Counted from the stretch's first letter, positions 8,203 through 16,588 are shown. The stretch is 33,392 nucleotides of DNA from Clostridium sp. N3C (GCF_900095445.1 NZ_FMJL01000043.1:1-33392), one strand, 5' to 3'. Program-made: numbers and translations. Notes: generated by a model not told the origin, from the sequence alone.

Positions 8203-8232
8203 AAAAAAGCTAACTATTTAGTTAGCTTTTTT
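8203..8232 (+). terminator. Terminator after signal peptidase gene
   Basis: A 12-bp stem (8203-8214 with 8221-8232) has a 6-nt loop and ends in six T, a classic intrinsic terminator. Confidence 0.9.
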
Positions 8233-8297
8233 CTCTATATAGCTTATCAGCAGTTAAAAATGAAATTAGTTTATTTAATTTAGGAGGTTTAGCCATT

Positions 8298-9719
8298 ATG
8301 GAAGCAAATTTTCAAGCACAATTGGATGAAATTAATAGAGTATTTAAGTTGCAGCAAGAGTACAAGCATCAATTAAGACAAACAACTGCAAGGGAAAGAA
8401 AAGATAAGCTGAAGAAGTTAATGGCTGTAATATTAGATAATAGTGAAATTATAGCAGAGGCTATTTATAAGGATTTTAGAAAACCTAACGAAGAGGTTTT
8501 AGTTACGGAGATAGTTCCACTAATATCTAGCATAAGGCATACTTTAAAGAAGTTAAATGCTTGGATGAAGGCTAAAAGAGTCAGCACGCCTTTAGGTTAT
8601 TTTACTTCTAAAAGTTATATAAGAAGGGAGTCTAGGGGTGTATCCCTAATATTATCCCCTTGGAATTTCCCCTTTCAACTGGCTATAGATCCTTTAATTT
8701 ATGCAGTGGCGGCGGGAAATTGTGTTATATTAAAGCCTTCGGAATTTAGTCCAAATACCACTGAGGTAATTAAAAAAATAGTTTCACAAGTGTTTCATGA
8801 GAAAGAAGTAGCGGTTTTTGAAGGGGATTATAGAATAGCAGAAAAGCTTTTAGAACTTCCATTTGATAATATATTTTTCACAGGAAGCCCCGCTGTTGGG
8901 AAAAAGGTTATGGCGGCAGCGGCTAAAAACTTAGCTACCGTTACTTTGGAGCTTGGGGGAAAGTCACCTGTAATAATTGATCCTTCTGCAGACTTAGAGG
9001 AAGCAGCTCGAAAGATAATATGGGGGAAGACCTTAAATGGTGGTCAAATCTGTGTGGCTCCCGATTATTTATTTATACCTAAGGGCAAAGAAGAGGAATT
9101 TATACAACATGCTAAGAAACATATAAATAAGTTTTATGGTGATATGAAGGAAAAAGAAGGCTTAAAATATAGCAGTATTATTAATAGAAGGCATTTTGAA
9201 AGAATTAAAGCTCTTATAGAAGAGGCTCTAAGCAAAGGAGCGGTAATATCTTGCGGTGGTGACTATGATGAGACTTTGAATCTTATTACACCAACTTTGC
9301 TAACAAAGGTGGCCCCGGATTCAAAGATTATGGAGGAAGAGATTTTTGGGCCAGTGCTTCCTATTATAGCATATGAGGATATTAAGGAAGTTTATGATTA
9401 TATAAAATCTAAGCCTAAGCCTTTAGCTTTGTATATATTTGGAAAGGATAAGAGAGCAATAAAGGAAATATTAAATAACACTGAATCTGGAGATGTATGT
9501 ATTAATAATGTAATACTCCATGTAAGCAATGTCAACTTGCCCTTTGGTGGCTTTAACAACAGTGGTATAGGAAAGACCCATGGATATCATGGTTTTATGG
9601 CCTTTACTCATGAACGTTCAGTACTAAAGCAGGGAGCTATTAATACGGCCTCCATGCTGTATCCACCTTTTAAGTATAACATCCATAAGCTGGTTAAAAT
9701 GCTTATGAAATTACTTTAA
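8298..9719 (+). CDS. Aldehyde dehydrogenase, class 3-like, NAD(P)-dependent
   Basis: This 473-residue soluble enzyme oxidises an aldehyde to the acid. The catalytic nucleophile is C252 in NGGQICVAPDY, and E218 lies in TLELGGKSP. The N-terminal conserved PWNFPF is at 121-126 and FTGSPAVGKK at 194-203. Length and the C-terminal PFGGFNNSGIGKTHGYHGF fit the ALDH3/fatty-aldehyde group that includes YwdH/AldX-like proteins. SD AGGAGG is at 8282-8287. It stands alone between two terminators. Substrate is unknown; long- or medium-chain or aromatic aldehydes are typical of the group. Confidence 0.9.
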   Translation: MEANFQAQLDEINRVFKLQQEYKHQLRQTTARERKDKLKKLMAVILDNSEIIAEAIYKDFRKPNEEVLVTEIVPLISSIRHTLKKLNAWMKAKRVSTPLGYFTSKSYIRRESRGVSLILSPWNFPFQLAIDPLIYAVAAGNCVILKPSEFSPNTTEVIKKIVSQVFHEKEVAVFEGDYRIAEKLLELPFDNIFFTGSPAVGKKVMAAAAKNLATVTLELGGKSPVIIDPSADLEEAARKIIWGKTLNGGQICVAPDYLFIPKGKEEEFIQHAKKHINKFYGDMKEKEGLKYSSIINRRHFERIKALIEEALSKGAVISCGGDYDETLNLITPTLLTKVAPDSKIMEEEIFGPVLPIIAYEDIKEVYDYIKSKPKPLALYIFGKDKRAIKEILNNTESGDVCINNVILHVSNVNLPFGGFNNSGIGKTHGYHGFMAFTHERSVLKQGAINTASMLYPPFKYNIHKLVKMLMKLL

Positions 9720-9750
9720 ACAATCCATGACAATATATTTTAAAAATATA

Positions 9751-9787
9751 AAGGAAGGAGTTTTTGATGAGGCTCCTTCCTTTTTCT
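9751..9787 (+). terminator. Terminator after aldehyde dehydrogenase
   Basis: A 10-bp stem (9751-9760 with 9773-9782) has a 12-nt loop and a T run on the plus strand. It lies between the convergent malic enzyme and may partly serve that gene as well. Confidence 0.85.
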
Positions 9788-9806
9788 TTAGGTGATATAA
9801 TTTTTG

Positions 9807-10979
9807 TTAAATTCTAGCGACGCCGTCTTTTATAGCAGCTTCACTAACAGCCTTAGCCACTGCTTTTTGAACCTTCATATCAAAGGCTTTAGGGATGATA
9901 TAATCTTCAGTTAATTCTTCTTCGCTTATGGAGTTTGCTATGGCATAGGCTGCAGCAATTTTCATTTCTTCATTTATGTCCCTAGCTCTTACATCTAAAG
10001 CACCTCTAAAAATGCCAGGGAAGGCTAGTACATTATTTATCTGATTAGGAAAATCAGAACGGCCTGTACCTACAATTCTTGCACCAGCTTTTTTAGCATC
10101 TTCAGGGAAGATTTCTGGAGTTGGATTTGCCATGGCAAATATGATGGCATCTTTATTCATGCTTCTAACCATGTCTTCAGTAACAGTGTTAGGAGCGGAA
10201 ACACCGATAAATACATCTGCATCCTTTATAACATCTGCTAAGGAACCAGTTAATCCATCAGGGTTGGTGATTTGAGCTATTTCTGCCTTAGACTCATTGG
10301 CAAGTTCCATTCCTTTATGTATTGCGCCTTTTCTATCACACATTATTATATTTTTAACTCCAGAGGATAGTAGTAATTTTGTTATAGCCACTCCAGCAGA
10401 ACCAGCGCCATTCATTACTATTTTTATATCTTTAAGGTCTTTCTTCACAATTTTTAAGGCATTTATAAGAGCTGCTAGAGTTACAACGGCAGTACCGTGT
10501 TGATCATCATGGAATACAGGTATATCAACTCTTTCTTTTAATTTTCTTTCAATTTCGAAACATCTAGGAGCGGATATATCTTCTAGGTTTATTCCACCAA
10601 AGGATAAAGAGATGTTGGCGATAGTATTAACAATTTCATCTGGATCTTTAGAGTTTATAATTATAGGGAAAGCATCCACATCACCAAAGGTTTTAAAGAG
10701 AACTGCTTTACCTTCCATAACAGGAAGAGAAGCTAAGGGGCCAATATCACCTAGGCCTAAAACTGCTGTACCATCGGAAACTACGGCAATAGTATTCCAT
10801 CTTCTAGTGTAGGTATAGGCTAAATCAGGATTTTTTTCAATCTCCAAACAAGGTTGAGCAACTCCAGGAGTGTAAGCTAAACTTAGATCCTTTGAGTTAT
10901 TAACTTCTGCTCTAGACACTATTTCTATTTTTCCTCTTTTTCTTTCGTGATAGTTTAAAGACTCTTCATAAATTGTCAT
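9807..10979 (-). CDS. Malic enzyme (malate dehydrogenase, decarboxylating)
   Basis: This 390-residue cytoplasmic enzyme converts malate to pyruvate and CO2 with NAD(P)+ reduction. The malic N-terminal domain contains Y36 in LAYTPGVAQPCLEI and K91 in MEGKAVLFK, the catalytic pair. The metal region FHDDQHGT is at 157-163, and the nucleotide-binding GAGSAG is at 191-196. It is the short bacterial/archaeal form without a phosphotransacetylase tail. A GTG at 10982 is in frame, but ATG at 10979 lies 7 nt from GGAG and is preferred. It begins 27 nt after pgsA on the same strand, so the two are probably co-transcribed although functionally unrelated. Cofactor preference cannot be read reliably. Confidence 0.93.
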   Translation of the reverse strand: MTIYEESLNYHERKRGKIEIVSRAEVNNSKDLSLAYTPGVAQPCLEIEKNPDLAYTYTRRWNTIAVVSDGTAVLGLGDIGPLASLPVMEGKAVLFKTFGDVDAFPIIINSKDPDEIVNTIANISLSFGGINLEDISAPRCFEIERKLKERVDIPVFHDDQHGTAVVTLAALINALKIVKKDLKDIKIVMNGAGSAGVAITKLLLSSGVKNIIMCDRKGAIHKGMELANESKAEIAQITNPDGLTGSLADVIKDADVFIGVSAPNTVTEDMVRSMNKDAIIFAMANPTPEIFPEDAKKAGARIVGTGRSDFPNQINNVLAFPGIFRGALDVRARDINEEMKIAAAYAIANSISEEELTEDYIIPKAFDMKVQKAVAKAVSEAAIKDGVARI

Positions 10980-11006
10980 CACTTGTCTCCTTTCAAGATA
11001 GTTTTG

Positions 11007-11534
11007 CTATGAAGTCTTGCTTTCTAGCTTTCTATTTTTTAAATAAATTATGCTATAGTTTATTAATGCGACAAAAGCACTAACAACAGCTATCTTTATG
11101 GCAATGTTGGCTATGGGTTTATTTATGGGTAAAATAAAAATAGACAAATAAAAAAGAAAAGTTGATGCCTTTCCAAAGATGTTTGCAGGGATGACGGTAT
11201 CTTTTTTAAATAAAAATAAACCGGAGATTATCATAAGGGAATCTTTCATAGCAACTAATATTACTATTAATAATGGGATATAGCCTTTTATAGAAAGGCA
11301 TATTAAAACCGTTAATAGCATTAATTTATCAGCTAAGGGATCTATGACCATGCCCCATTTTGTTACTAAATTATACTTTCTTGCTATGTATCCATCTAAT
11401 ACATCTGTAGCGCCTGCTAGTAGAAATATTGAAATAGCAATTACAAGGTTATTGTCTATAGATGAAAAGAAGAATAGCACAAAAACTGGAATTAGAAAGA
11501 GTCTGAATAGAGTAAGAATATTGGGTATATTCAT
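11007..11534 (-). CDS. pgsA: CDP-alcohol phosphatidyltransferase, probable PGP synthase
   Basis: This 175-residue integral membrane enzyme probably joins CDP-diacylglycerol and glycerol 3-phosphate to make phosphatidylglycerol phosphate. The family signature is complete: D44, D47-G48, A51-R52, G61, D65 and D69, within TDVLDGYIARKYN and GMVIDPLAD. Several membrane segments are evident. The N-terminus MNIPNILTLFRL is typical of PgsA, so the ATG is secure; an in-frame TAA lies immediately upstream. The good SD, however, is 28 nt away with a hairpin between (separate entry). It leads a two-gene unit with malic enzyme. Cardiolipin synthase-type members share the motif, so the exact product is inferred. 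Confidence 0.9.
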   Translation of the reverse strand: MNIPNILTLFRLFLIPVFVLFFFSSIDNNLVIAISIFLLAGATDVLDGYIARKYNLVTKWGMVIDPLADKLMLLTVLICLSIKGYIPLLIVILVAMKDSLMIISGLFLFKKDTVIPANIFGKASTFLFYLSIFILPINKPIANIAIKIAVVSAFVALINYSIIYLKNRKLESKTS

Positions 11535-11568
11535 TTATTTACCGATATAAGATCGGTATTCACCTCCT
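11532..11568 (-). promoter_or_regulatory. Distant SD of pgsA with hairpin in the spacer
   Basis: On the minus strand AGGAGG (11568-11563) is followed by 4 nt, a hairpin at 11558-11540 (7-bp stem TACCGAT/ATCGGTA, 5-nt loop), 5 nt, and then the ATG. Linear spacing is 28 nt, but with the hairpin folded it becomes about 9 nt. No other good SD lies close to the ATG. Confidence 0.65.
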
Positions 11569-11766
11569 ATTAATGTGAGTTTAAAATATGTAGGCATAAA
11601 CCATAGTATTAGCGCAAAAAATATATTTTTATGATAAATTTGCTATTCCATTTAACAGATATACAGTATTATGATACCATATAATTTAAAGTAGGAAAAG
11701 AAAAAAAGCTGGCGCATCAAGGAGAAGAGGATTTAATAATATAGAACTTTATAAGGAGAAATATAA

Positions 11767-12231
11767 ATGAGGTTCAATATAGGAATGAGAAATATAAAAA
11801 CTGGACTAGCAGTCTTTGTATGTGTAGTTATTTCTAGGGCAATGAAGCTAGAATATCCTTTCTATTCCGCCATAGCAGCAGTAATAGCTATGCAAAGCTC
11901 CGTGGAAGGATCTTTTAAGGCAGGTAAAAACCGTATGTTAGGCACCTCTGTAGGAGCGATAATAGGATATGTTTTTGTCTTGATATGTCATGGTAATGTT
12001 GTTTTGCTTAGCTTAGGTGTTATGGTAATAATATACGTATGTAACTTGCTAAATTGGAAAGGTGCAGTATCTATAGCTTGTGTGGTTTTTATTTCTATTA
12101 TGCTAAATGACAGCAATAGAGATCCTTTGTATTATAGTCTTAACAGACTTCTTGATACCTTCATTGGCATAATAGTAGCCATAATAATAAACAGATTTGT
12201 GGCTCCGCCAAAGATGGATGCAGAAAATTAA
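11767..12231 (+). CDS. Small FUSC/aromatic acid exporter-like membrane protein
   Basis: This 154-residue membrane protein resembles the N-terminal membrane half of the ArAE_1/FUSC family (DUF939). The conserved start RNIKTGLAVFVCVVIS, the PFYSAIAAVIAMQ segment and GTSVGAIIGYV are recognisable. About four hydrophobic segments are present, ending near residue 145, with no soluble C-terminal domain. AAGGAG precedes the ATG at normal spacing. It is divergent from pgsA. The longer relatives are proposed aromatic-acid or small-molecule exporters; the role of this short form is unknown. Confidence 0.8.
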   Translation: MRFNIGMRNIKTGLAVFVCVVISRAMKLEYPFYSAIAAVIAMQSSVEGSFKAGKNRMLGTSVGAIIGYVFVLICHGNVVLLSLGVMVIIYVCNLLNWKGAVSIACVVFISIMLNDSNRDPLYYSLNRLLDTFIGIIVAIIINRFVAPPKMDAEN

Positions 12232-12269
12232 AAAATAGTGCTTTTTGTAAGGCTTTTTAGCAATTAAAG

Positions 12270-12313
12270 TTGACACTTTTTATATTGTATTTATAAATTC
12301 AGTTAGTTATAAT
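12270..12313 (+). promoter_or_regulatory. Two overlapping promoters before the DUF1858 gene
   Basis: Promoter A is TTGACA 12270-12275, 16 nt, TATAAA 12292-12297. Promoter B is TTGTAT 12285-12290, 17 nt, TATAAT 12308-12313. They overlap, so only one polymerase could sit there at a time. Which one is used is not visible. Confidence 0.65.
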
Positions 12314-12380
12314 ATTTGTAAGACATAGTAATTAAGAAATATTATTGCTTGTCAAAATCCTAATAGAAAGGTTGATGGCT

Positions 12381-12563
12381 ATGATTACTAAGGATACTAC
12401 CATTGGAGAAGTAGTTAGAAACTATCCAGATAAAATTGATATACTCATGGACTTTGGCATGGGTTGCGTAGGTTGTCCTGCATCACAGGCTGAAACTATT
12501 GAACAGGCTGCTATGGTTCATGGAATGGACGTAGAGGATCTTCTTGCAGCTCTAAACAAGTAA
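12381..12563 (+). CDS. DUF1858 small redox-disulfide protein
   Basis: This 60-residue soluble protein is a stand-alone DUF1858 domain, also known as the hybrid-cluster-protein-associated redox disulfide domain. It begins ITKDTTIGEVV and carries the conserved GMGCVGCPAS with two cysteines that can form a redox disulfide or bind metal. Several in-frame starts exist (12345, 12375, 12381). AAAGG at 12367-12371 has the right distance to 12381, so that start is chosen. It has its own promoters and terminator and no hybrid-cluster-protein gene nearby. The exact partner is unknown. Confidence 0.9.
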   Translation: MITKDTTIGEVVRNYPDKIDILMDFGMGCVGCPASQAETIEQAAMVHGMDVEDLLAALNK

Positions 12564-12575
12564 TTTTAACACAAG

Positions 12576-12603
12576 AACCCTGAAATATTATTCAGGGTTT
12601 TTT
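12576..12603 (+). terminator. Terminator after DUF1858 gene
   Basis: A 9-bp stem (12576-12584 with 12591-12599) has a 6-nt loop and a T run. Confidence 0.88.
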
Positions 12604-12647
12604 GCTATTCAATATTATAGTTTTTAGGCGAAATATCTTAAATTAGA

Positions 12648-12688
12648 AGGAGGTGTAGTTTGAGGCCTGTGGCCTTAAGTAGACTATG
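12648..12688 (+). promoter_or_regulatory. Distant SD of thioesterase gene with hairpin in the spacer
   Basis: AGGAGG at 12648-12653 is 32 nt from the ATG at 12686. The gap contains a hairpin at 12660-12678, TTGAGGCC paired with GGCCTTAA around a TGT loop, including one G-U pair. Folding leaves about 13 unpaired nt between SD and ATG. An in-frame TAG at 12680-12682 excludes an upstream in-frame start. A TTG at 12660 could instead start a 14-codon overlapping ORF ending at 12704. Confidence 0.6.
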
Positions 12689-13444
12689 GAAAAGGAAGTT
12701 TTAATTAAGGAATATGAAATACATTATTATGAGGTTGACTTTAGAAGACAAATGAAGGTATGTAGCCTGATAGACTTTCTTGGGGATGTGGCTACCTGCC
12801 AAAGTGAAGATTTAGGAGTAGGGATAGATTATCTTTCTTCTAATAATTTAGGCTGGGTTTTATATAAATGGGATATACAAATATATAGCTATCCTAAGTA
12901 TGGAGATAAAATAAAAATTAAAACAATGCCCTATGGCTTTAGAAGATTTTATGCCTACAGAATCTTTGAAGTATTTAATGAAGAGGGAGCTTTAATTGCT
13001 GAGGCTAAATCTATTTGGTTCTTGATTAATACAGAAAAAAGAAGACCGGTTAGAATAGAGAAGGAGATTTATAAGTCCTATGGTATAGATGATGATTGTA
13101 AGGATATGTTTGAAATAGAGGATATCTCAGCTCCAGAACTTATGCAGGAAGAAAAGGTCTTTAATGTTAGATACAGTGATATAGATACTAATAAGCATGT
13201 TAACAATTCTAAATATGCTTCCTGGGCTATAGAGGTATTACCTCTTGATATTGTATTAAATTATAAGATAAATAGAATAAAAATAACTTATCAAAAGGAA
13301 ACCCGGTATGGAGACACGGTAAGCTCTAAGGCTCAGATTATACGCAAGGGCAACACTGTTTTGTGTAACCATAGTATAGAAGATAGAGAAGGAAATATAT
13401 TAGCGCTAATAGAAACAAACTGGGAAATAACAGGTGACAAGTGA
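12686..13444 (+). CDS. Acyl-ACP thioesterase (FatA/FatB family)
   Basis: This 252-residue cytoplasmic enzyme releases free fatty acid from acyl-ACP. It has two hot-dog domains: the N-terminal one begins IHYYEVDFRRQ, and the C-terminal one contains the catalytic D-x-N-x-H-x-N motif as D167-T-N169-K-H171-V-N173. Length fits bacterial acyl-ACP thioesterases rather than longer plant forms. Chain-length preference cannot be inferred. The gene has an unusual structured SD spacer (separate entry) and is followed by a convergent terminator. Confidence 0.92.
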   Translation: MEKEVLIKEYEIHYYEVDFRRQMKVCSLIDFLGDVATCQSEDLGVGIDYLSSNNLGWVLYKWDIQIYSYPKYGDKIKIKTMPYGFRRFYAYRIFEVFNEEGALIAEAKSIWFLINTEKRRPVRIEKEIYKSYGIDDDCKDMFEIEDISAPELMQEEKVFNVRYSDIDTNKHVNNSKYASWAIEVLPLDIVLNYKINRIKITYQKETRYGDTVSSKAQIIRKGNTVLCNHSIEDREGNILALIETNWEITGDK

Positions 13445-13474
13445 TATTGTGGGATAAGTAATTTGATATATTAA

Positions 13475-13514
13475 CAAAGCCGGTTAAGGTCTTGTAAGGT
13501 CTTAACCGGCTTTG
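13475..13514. terminator. Convergent hairpin terminator
   Basis: A perfect 14-bp stem (13475-13488 with 13501-13514) has a 12-nt loop. It lies exactly between the converging thioesterase and DUF3298-like genes. T runs are short on both sides. Confidence 0.75.
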
Positions 13515-13515
13515 C

Positions 13516-14241
13516 TTATGGTTGCCATCTTAACAATTGTGGCTTTAAAGAATCTTTAAATTTTGCTAAGAGTATTCTTATAGTAGGAATATCTGTGCCT
13601 GCTGGGGCAATTTCATTAAAGCGGAAAAATAGCACTAAATCTGTATCATCTATATAAAAAGGCTGATCATCCGCAATGCCTTTAAAGCTATTTATTGCTC
13701 CAGGAAAATACTTTTGAGGATTGGTGCCCAGTTCCTTCATAATTTCTGTGTTAATTAAGGACTTTGCGTTAATTCCTGGTTTAAACAAGTCTAATACGGA
13801 AAGGGATCTTCCGCTTTGGATATCATAGTTATAGGTAGTTCTCGTATAATAGGTTCTACCGTTAATAATCTGTTCGTATATGAGAGAAAGACTTAAAATA
13901 TTATTCTTATTGTATGTTACCACGTAGATGTTAGATATACGGTAAGGATTTATTGGTTGATTATTTTTTTCAGCTCTTTCAGCATTTTCCTCTGCTGCTT
14001 CTTCCATTTGCCTTTTGAATTCCATTATATCATTATTAATATTAGAGTTAATAAACTGTAGAATATTTGGAGCTATAGCACCTTGAATTACAGGGATCCT
14101 TAAATCCTCTTTTATTTTTTCATTACTGCTTTTAATATCCTTGCTTCGTATGGAAAGTTGATTGCTTGGTGAATCTGATCTATACATATAATTATTGATA
14201 TAGGGACAATAATAGTTATCAAAAGGGTTGGAAATAAACAT
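13516..14241 (-). CDS. DUF4163/DUF3298-type protein
   Basis: This 241-residue protein matches the DUF4163 plus DUF3298 arrangement seen in RsiV- and PdaC-like extracellular regions: a first module (about 45-140) with RIPVIQGAIAPNILQFIN, then a DUF3298 part with LSVLDLFKPG and FYIDDTDLVLFFRFNEIAPAG. No signal peptide or membrane segment is visible; the N-terminus MFISNPFDNYYCPYINNYMY is aromatic and Asn-rich. AAGGAGG lies 10 nt before the ATG, so the start is well supported and a missed signal peptide is unlikely. It could have a cytoplasmic or spore-associated role, but that is a guess. Confidence 0.75.
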   Translation of the reverse strand: MFISNPFDNYYCPYINNYMYRSDSPSNQLSIRSKDIKSSNEKIKEDLRIPVIQGAIAPNILQFINSNINNDIMEFKRQMEEAAEENAERAEKNNQPINPYRISNIYVVTYNKNNILSLSLIYEQIINGRTYYTRTTYNYDIQSGRSLSVLDLFKPGINAKSLINTEIMKELGTNPQKYFPGAINSFKGIADDQPFYIDDTDLVLFFRFNEIAPAGTDIPTIRILLAKFKDSLKPQLLRWQP

Positions 14242-14353
14242 AAAAAGACTGCCTCCTTGTAAATTTCGGTGATATTTATTTTCCTACATGTCAATGCCTT
14301 TCTCTTTACAATATGCAAAAGCAGTCTTATTTGTACTATAAAAACTTACTATT

Positions 14354-15646
14354 CTATTTCATAGCACAGCTTCGACCAGCTATGGTTCCTGAACTCCAGG
14401 CCCATTGAAGATTAAAGCCTCCACAATCTCCGTCTACATCTAATATTTCTCCTGCAAAGTATAAGTTTTTATGTAATTTTGACTCTAAGGTTTCTGGATT
14501 TACTTCTCTAGTATCTATTCCACCAGCAGTAACTTGAGCGTTGGTAAAGGAGTTCGTTCCTATAACAGGGAAAGTCCAGCTTTGAAGAAGCTCTATTATG
14601 GCCTTCTTTTCTTTCCAGCTAAGATCCCAAAGAGGTTTATGAATATTGTCAATTCCCCCTTCTTTTAAAAGTATAGGTATAAGTTTTTTGTTTATTATCC
14701 CGATAAAGGCAGAAACCATACTTCTATGACCAAACATTGCCTTATGATTTTCTAAAAAGTTATCTAGGTCTTCAGCATCGGTGTCTGGCATCATATTAAC
14801 TCTAATTTCAACCTTTTTTCCTTGGTTTAAACTAGTGGATGCTATCCGGCTTAATTGCAAAATGGGTGGTCCGGATATGCCGTAGTCTGTAAAAAGTATT
14901 TCACCAAATTCACTTCTAAGAATTTCTCCATCCACTAATATATCTGCAACACCGTTAAACTTTATGCCAGATAAAGCCTTTAAGTTTTTATAATCCAATT
15001 TTAGCTGTACTAAGGCTGGTAGGGGAGTGATGATGGAATGACCTAAAGATCTGGCCAAAGCATAGCCAGAACCATCGGAACCGGTGGCAGCAGCGGATTT
15101 ACCTCCAGCGCAAATAATTAACTTCTCACAGCTATATAACTCTTCTCCTTCTGCAGTTTTAGTTTTAACCCTATAACCGAATTTATGGCACTGGATTTCA
15201 ACCACTTTATTTCCACAATACACAGGAATTTCTCTTTCCTCTAAAGCCATACGTAATATATCTAGTACTGAAGAAGCTTGCAAAGATAGAGGATACATTT
15301 TACCTCCTTCTAGAGTAGTAAGAGGTAGACCTAGCATAGAAAAGAAGTTAATTGTATCTTCTACAGTGAAGGCTCTTAACACTGATATGAAAAAGTCTTT
15401 GTTGCTACTGTGATAAGGTACTTTACAAGGTGTATCTCCATTATTTTTTGAAGCCTCATATCTTTTAAGGGTATCATCAATTGTTTTGTTTGTGATATTA
15501 CATCTTCCATTGCCAGTGGTTAAAATCTTTTTTCCTACTCTATCGTTGCCTTCTATAATAGCTACATCTATACCATAATCTTTAGCGGTGATAGCAGCGG
15601 TAATACCGGCAGCACCGGCACCAATTATCAATATTTTATGTTTCAA
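14354..15646 (-). CDS. HI0933/YhiN-family NAD(P)/FAD-dependent oxidoreductase
   Basis: This 430-residue flavoprotein has an N-terminal dinucleotide-binding motif IIGAGAAGITAA (residues 7-18), the family signature TGNGRCNITN near 43-52, and a C-terminal FAD-contacting region GEILDVDGDCGGFNLQWAWSSG. It belongs to the HI0933/BaiN family. Some relatives saturate bile-acid intermediates, but most are uncharacterised. The start is TTG with GGAG about 11 nt upstream. It begins 17 nt after the carbon-nitrogen hydrolase gene, so the two probably form one transcript. Substrate unknown. Confidence 0.9.
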   Translation of the reverse strand: MKHKILIIGAGAAGITAAITAKDYGIDVAIIEGNDRVGKKILTTGNGRCNITNKTIDDTLKRYEASKNNGDTPCKVPYHSSNKDFFISVLRAFTVEDTINFFSMLGLPLTTLEGGKMYPLSLQASSVLDILRMALEEREIPVYCGNKVVEIQCHKFGYRVKTKTAEGEELYSCEKLIICAGGKSAAATGSDGSGYALARSLGHSIITPLPALVQLKLDYKNLKALSGIKFNGVADILVDGEILRSEFGEILFTDYGISGPPILQLSRIASTSLNQGKKVEIRVNMMPDTDAEDLDNFLENHKAMFGHRSMVSAFIGIINKKLIPILLKEGGIDNIHKPLWDLSWKEKKAIIELLQSWTFPVIGTNSFTNAQVTAGGIDTREVNPETLESKLHKNLYFAGEILDVDGDCGGFNLQWAWSSGTIAGRSCAMK

Positions 15647-15663
15647 TATTAATCAACTCCGTT

Positions 15664-16449
15664 TTAGTAAAAGTTTTTATATAAATCTTCACGTCTATCT
15701 TCCTTTAATTTAAAGTTTTCTCTTATATTATAGACATTTTCTATGTTAATTTCACTTAATATTATCCCTTCTTCACTGCCGCCATGGGAAATAACATTAC
15801 CTAAAGGGTCTATAACCATGGAAGAGCCAGAGTATTTTATTCCGTTGCCTAAGCCTGTTCTATTAACTGCAGCAATATAACATTGGTTTTCTATGGCTCT
15901 AGCCTTTAATAAAACTTCCCAATGGGCTATTCGCTCTTTGGGCCAGTTTGCTGCAATGGTAATGAGGGAGGCTTTTCTAGAAGCGGCCTGAAAAATTTCT
16001 GGAAATCTTAAATCATAGCATATAAAAGTAGAAAGAATCCATTGCTTATAATTTATTAAAGAAAGACTAGAACCTCCTTGGTAATGGATAGATTCCTCTC
16101 CAAAGGAGAAAGGATGTATTTTACTATAGCAACTTAGAAGCTTGCCTTCATGGTCTACAAGTATATAATTATTTTTCCCTTTATCCTTTTCAAGGTTTTT
16201 CTCAATAACACCAAAGCCAATAGTTACTTTATATTTCTTAGCAAGCTCTTGAAACCATAAGGTTGTATCACCATTTTTATCTTCGCCCATGCTAGCTACA
16301 TTCATAGTGAAACCGGTAAGAGTCATTTCAGGGAATAGAAGCAAATCTACCTTAGCTTCAGAGGTCTGTTGAGCAAGTTTTTCACATTTTAATTTATTAG
16401 ATATTTTATCTTCCCAAATAATATCAAGCTGTGCCAAAGCGATTTTCAT
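15664..16449 (-). CDS. Carbon-nitrogen hydrolase (nitrilase superfamily, omega-amidase-like)
   Basis: This 261-residue cytoplasmic hydrolase has the nitrilase triad E41 in LLFPEMTLTGF, K110 in CYSKIHPF and C144 in TFICYDLRFPE. The length and the FPEMTLTGF/CYDLRFPE motifs are closest to the YafV/omega-amidase group, which deaminates 2-oxoglutaramate or 2-oxosuccinamate or acts in metabolite repair. Substrate is inferred by family only. An AGGATGTG SD precedes the ATG. It is first in a minus-strand run with the HI0933-type flavoprotein. Confidence 0.9.
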   Translation of the reverse strand: MKIALAQLDIIWEDKISNKLKCEKLAQQTSEAKVDLLLFPEMTLTGFTMNVASMGEDKNGDTTLWFQELAKKYKVTIGFGVIEKNLEKDKGKNNYILVDHEGKLLSCYSKIHPFSFGEESIHYQGGSSLSLINYKQWILSTFICYDLRFPEIFQAASRKASLITIAANWPKERIAHWEVLLKARAIENQCYIAAVNRTGLGNGIKYSGSSMVIDPLGNVISHGGSEEGIILSEINIENVYNIRENFKLKEDRREDLYKNFY

Positions 16450-16588
16450 ATAATCACATCCTATAATAAATAACTATTACCTTTATTTTAACAGCTTTAA
16501 GCATAAAACACTAATGAAAGATTAGATTTGGATTTTGTTTATCAATATAATTTAATTGTACATACTATAAGATATATGGTTAAACTTT

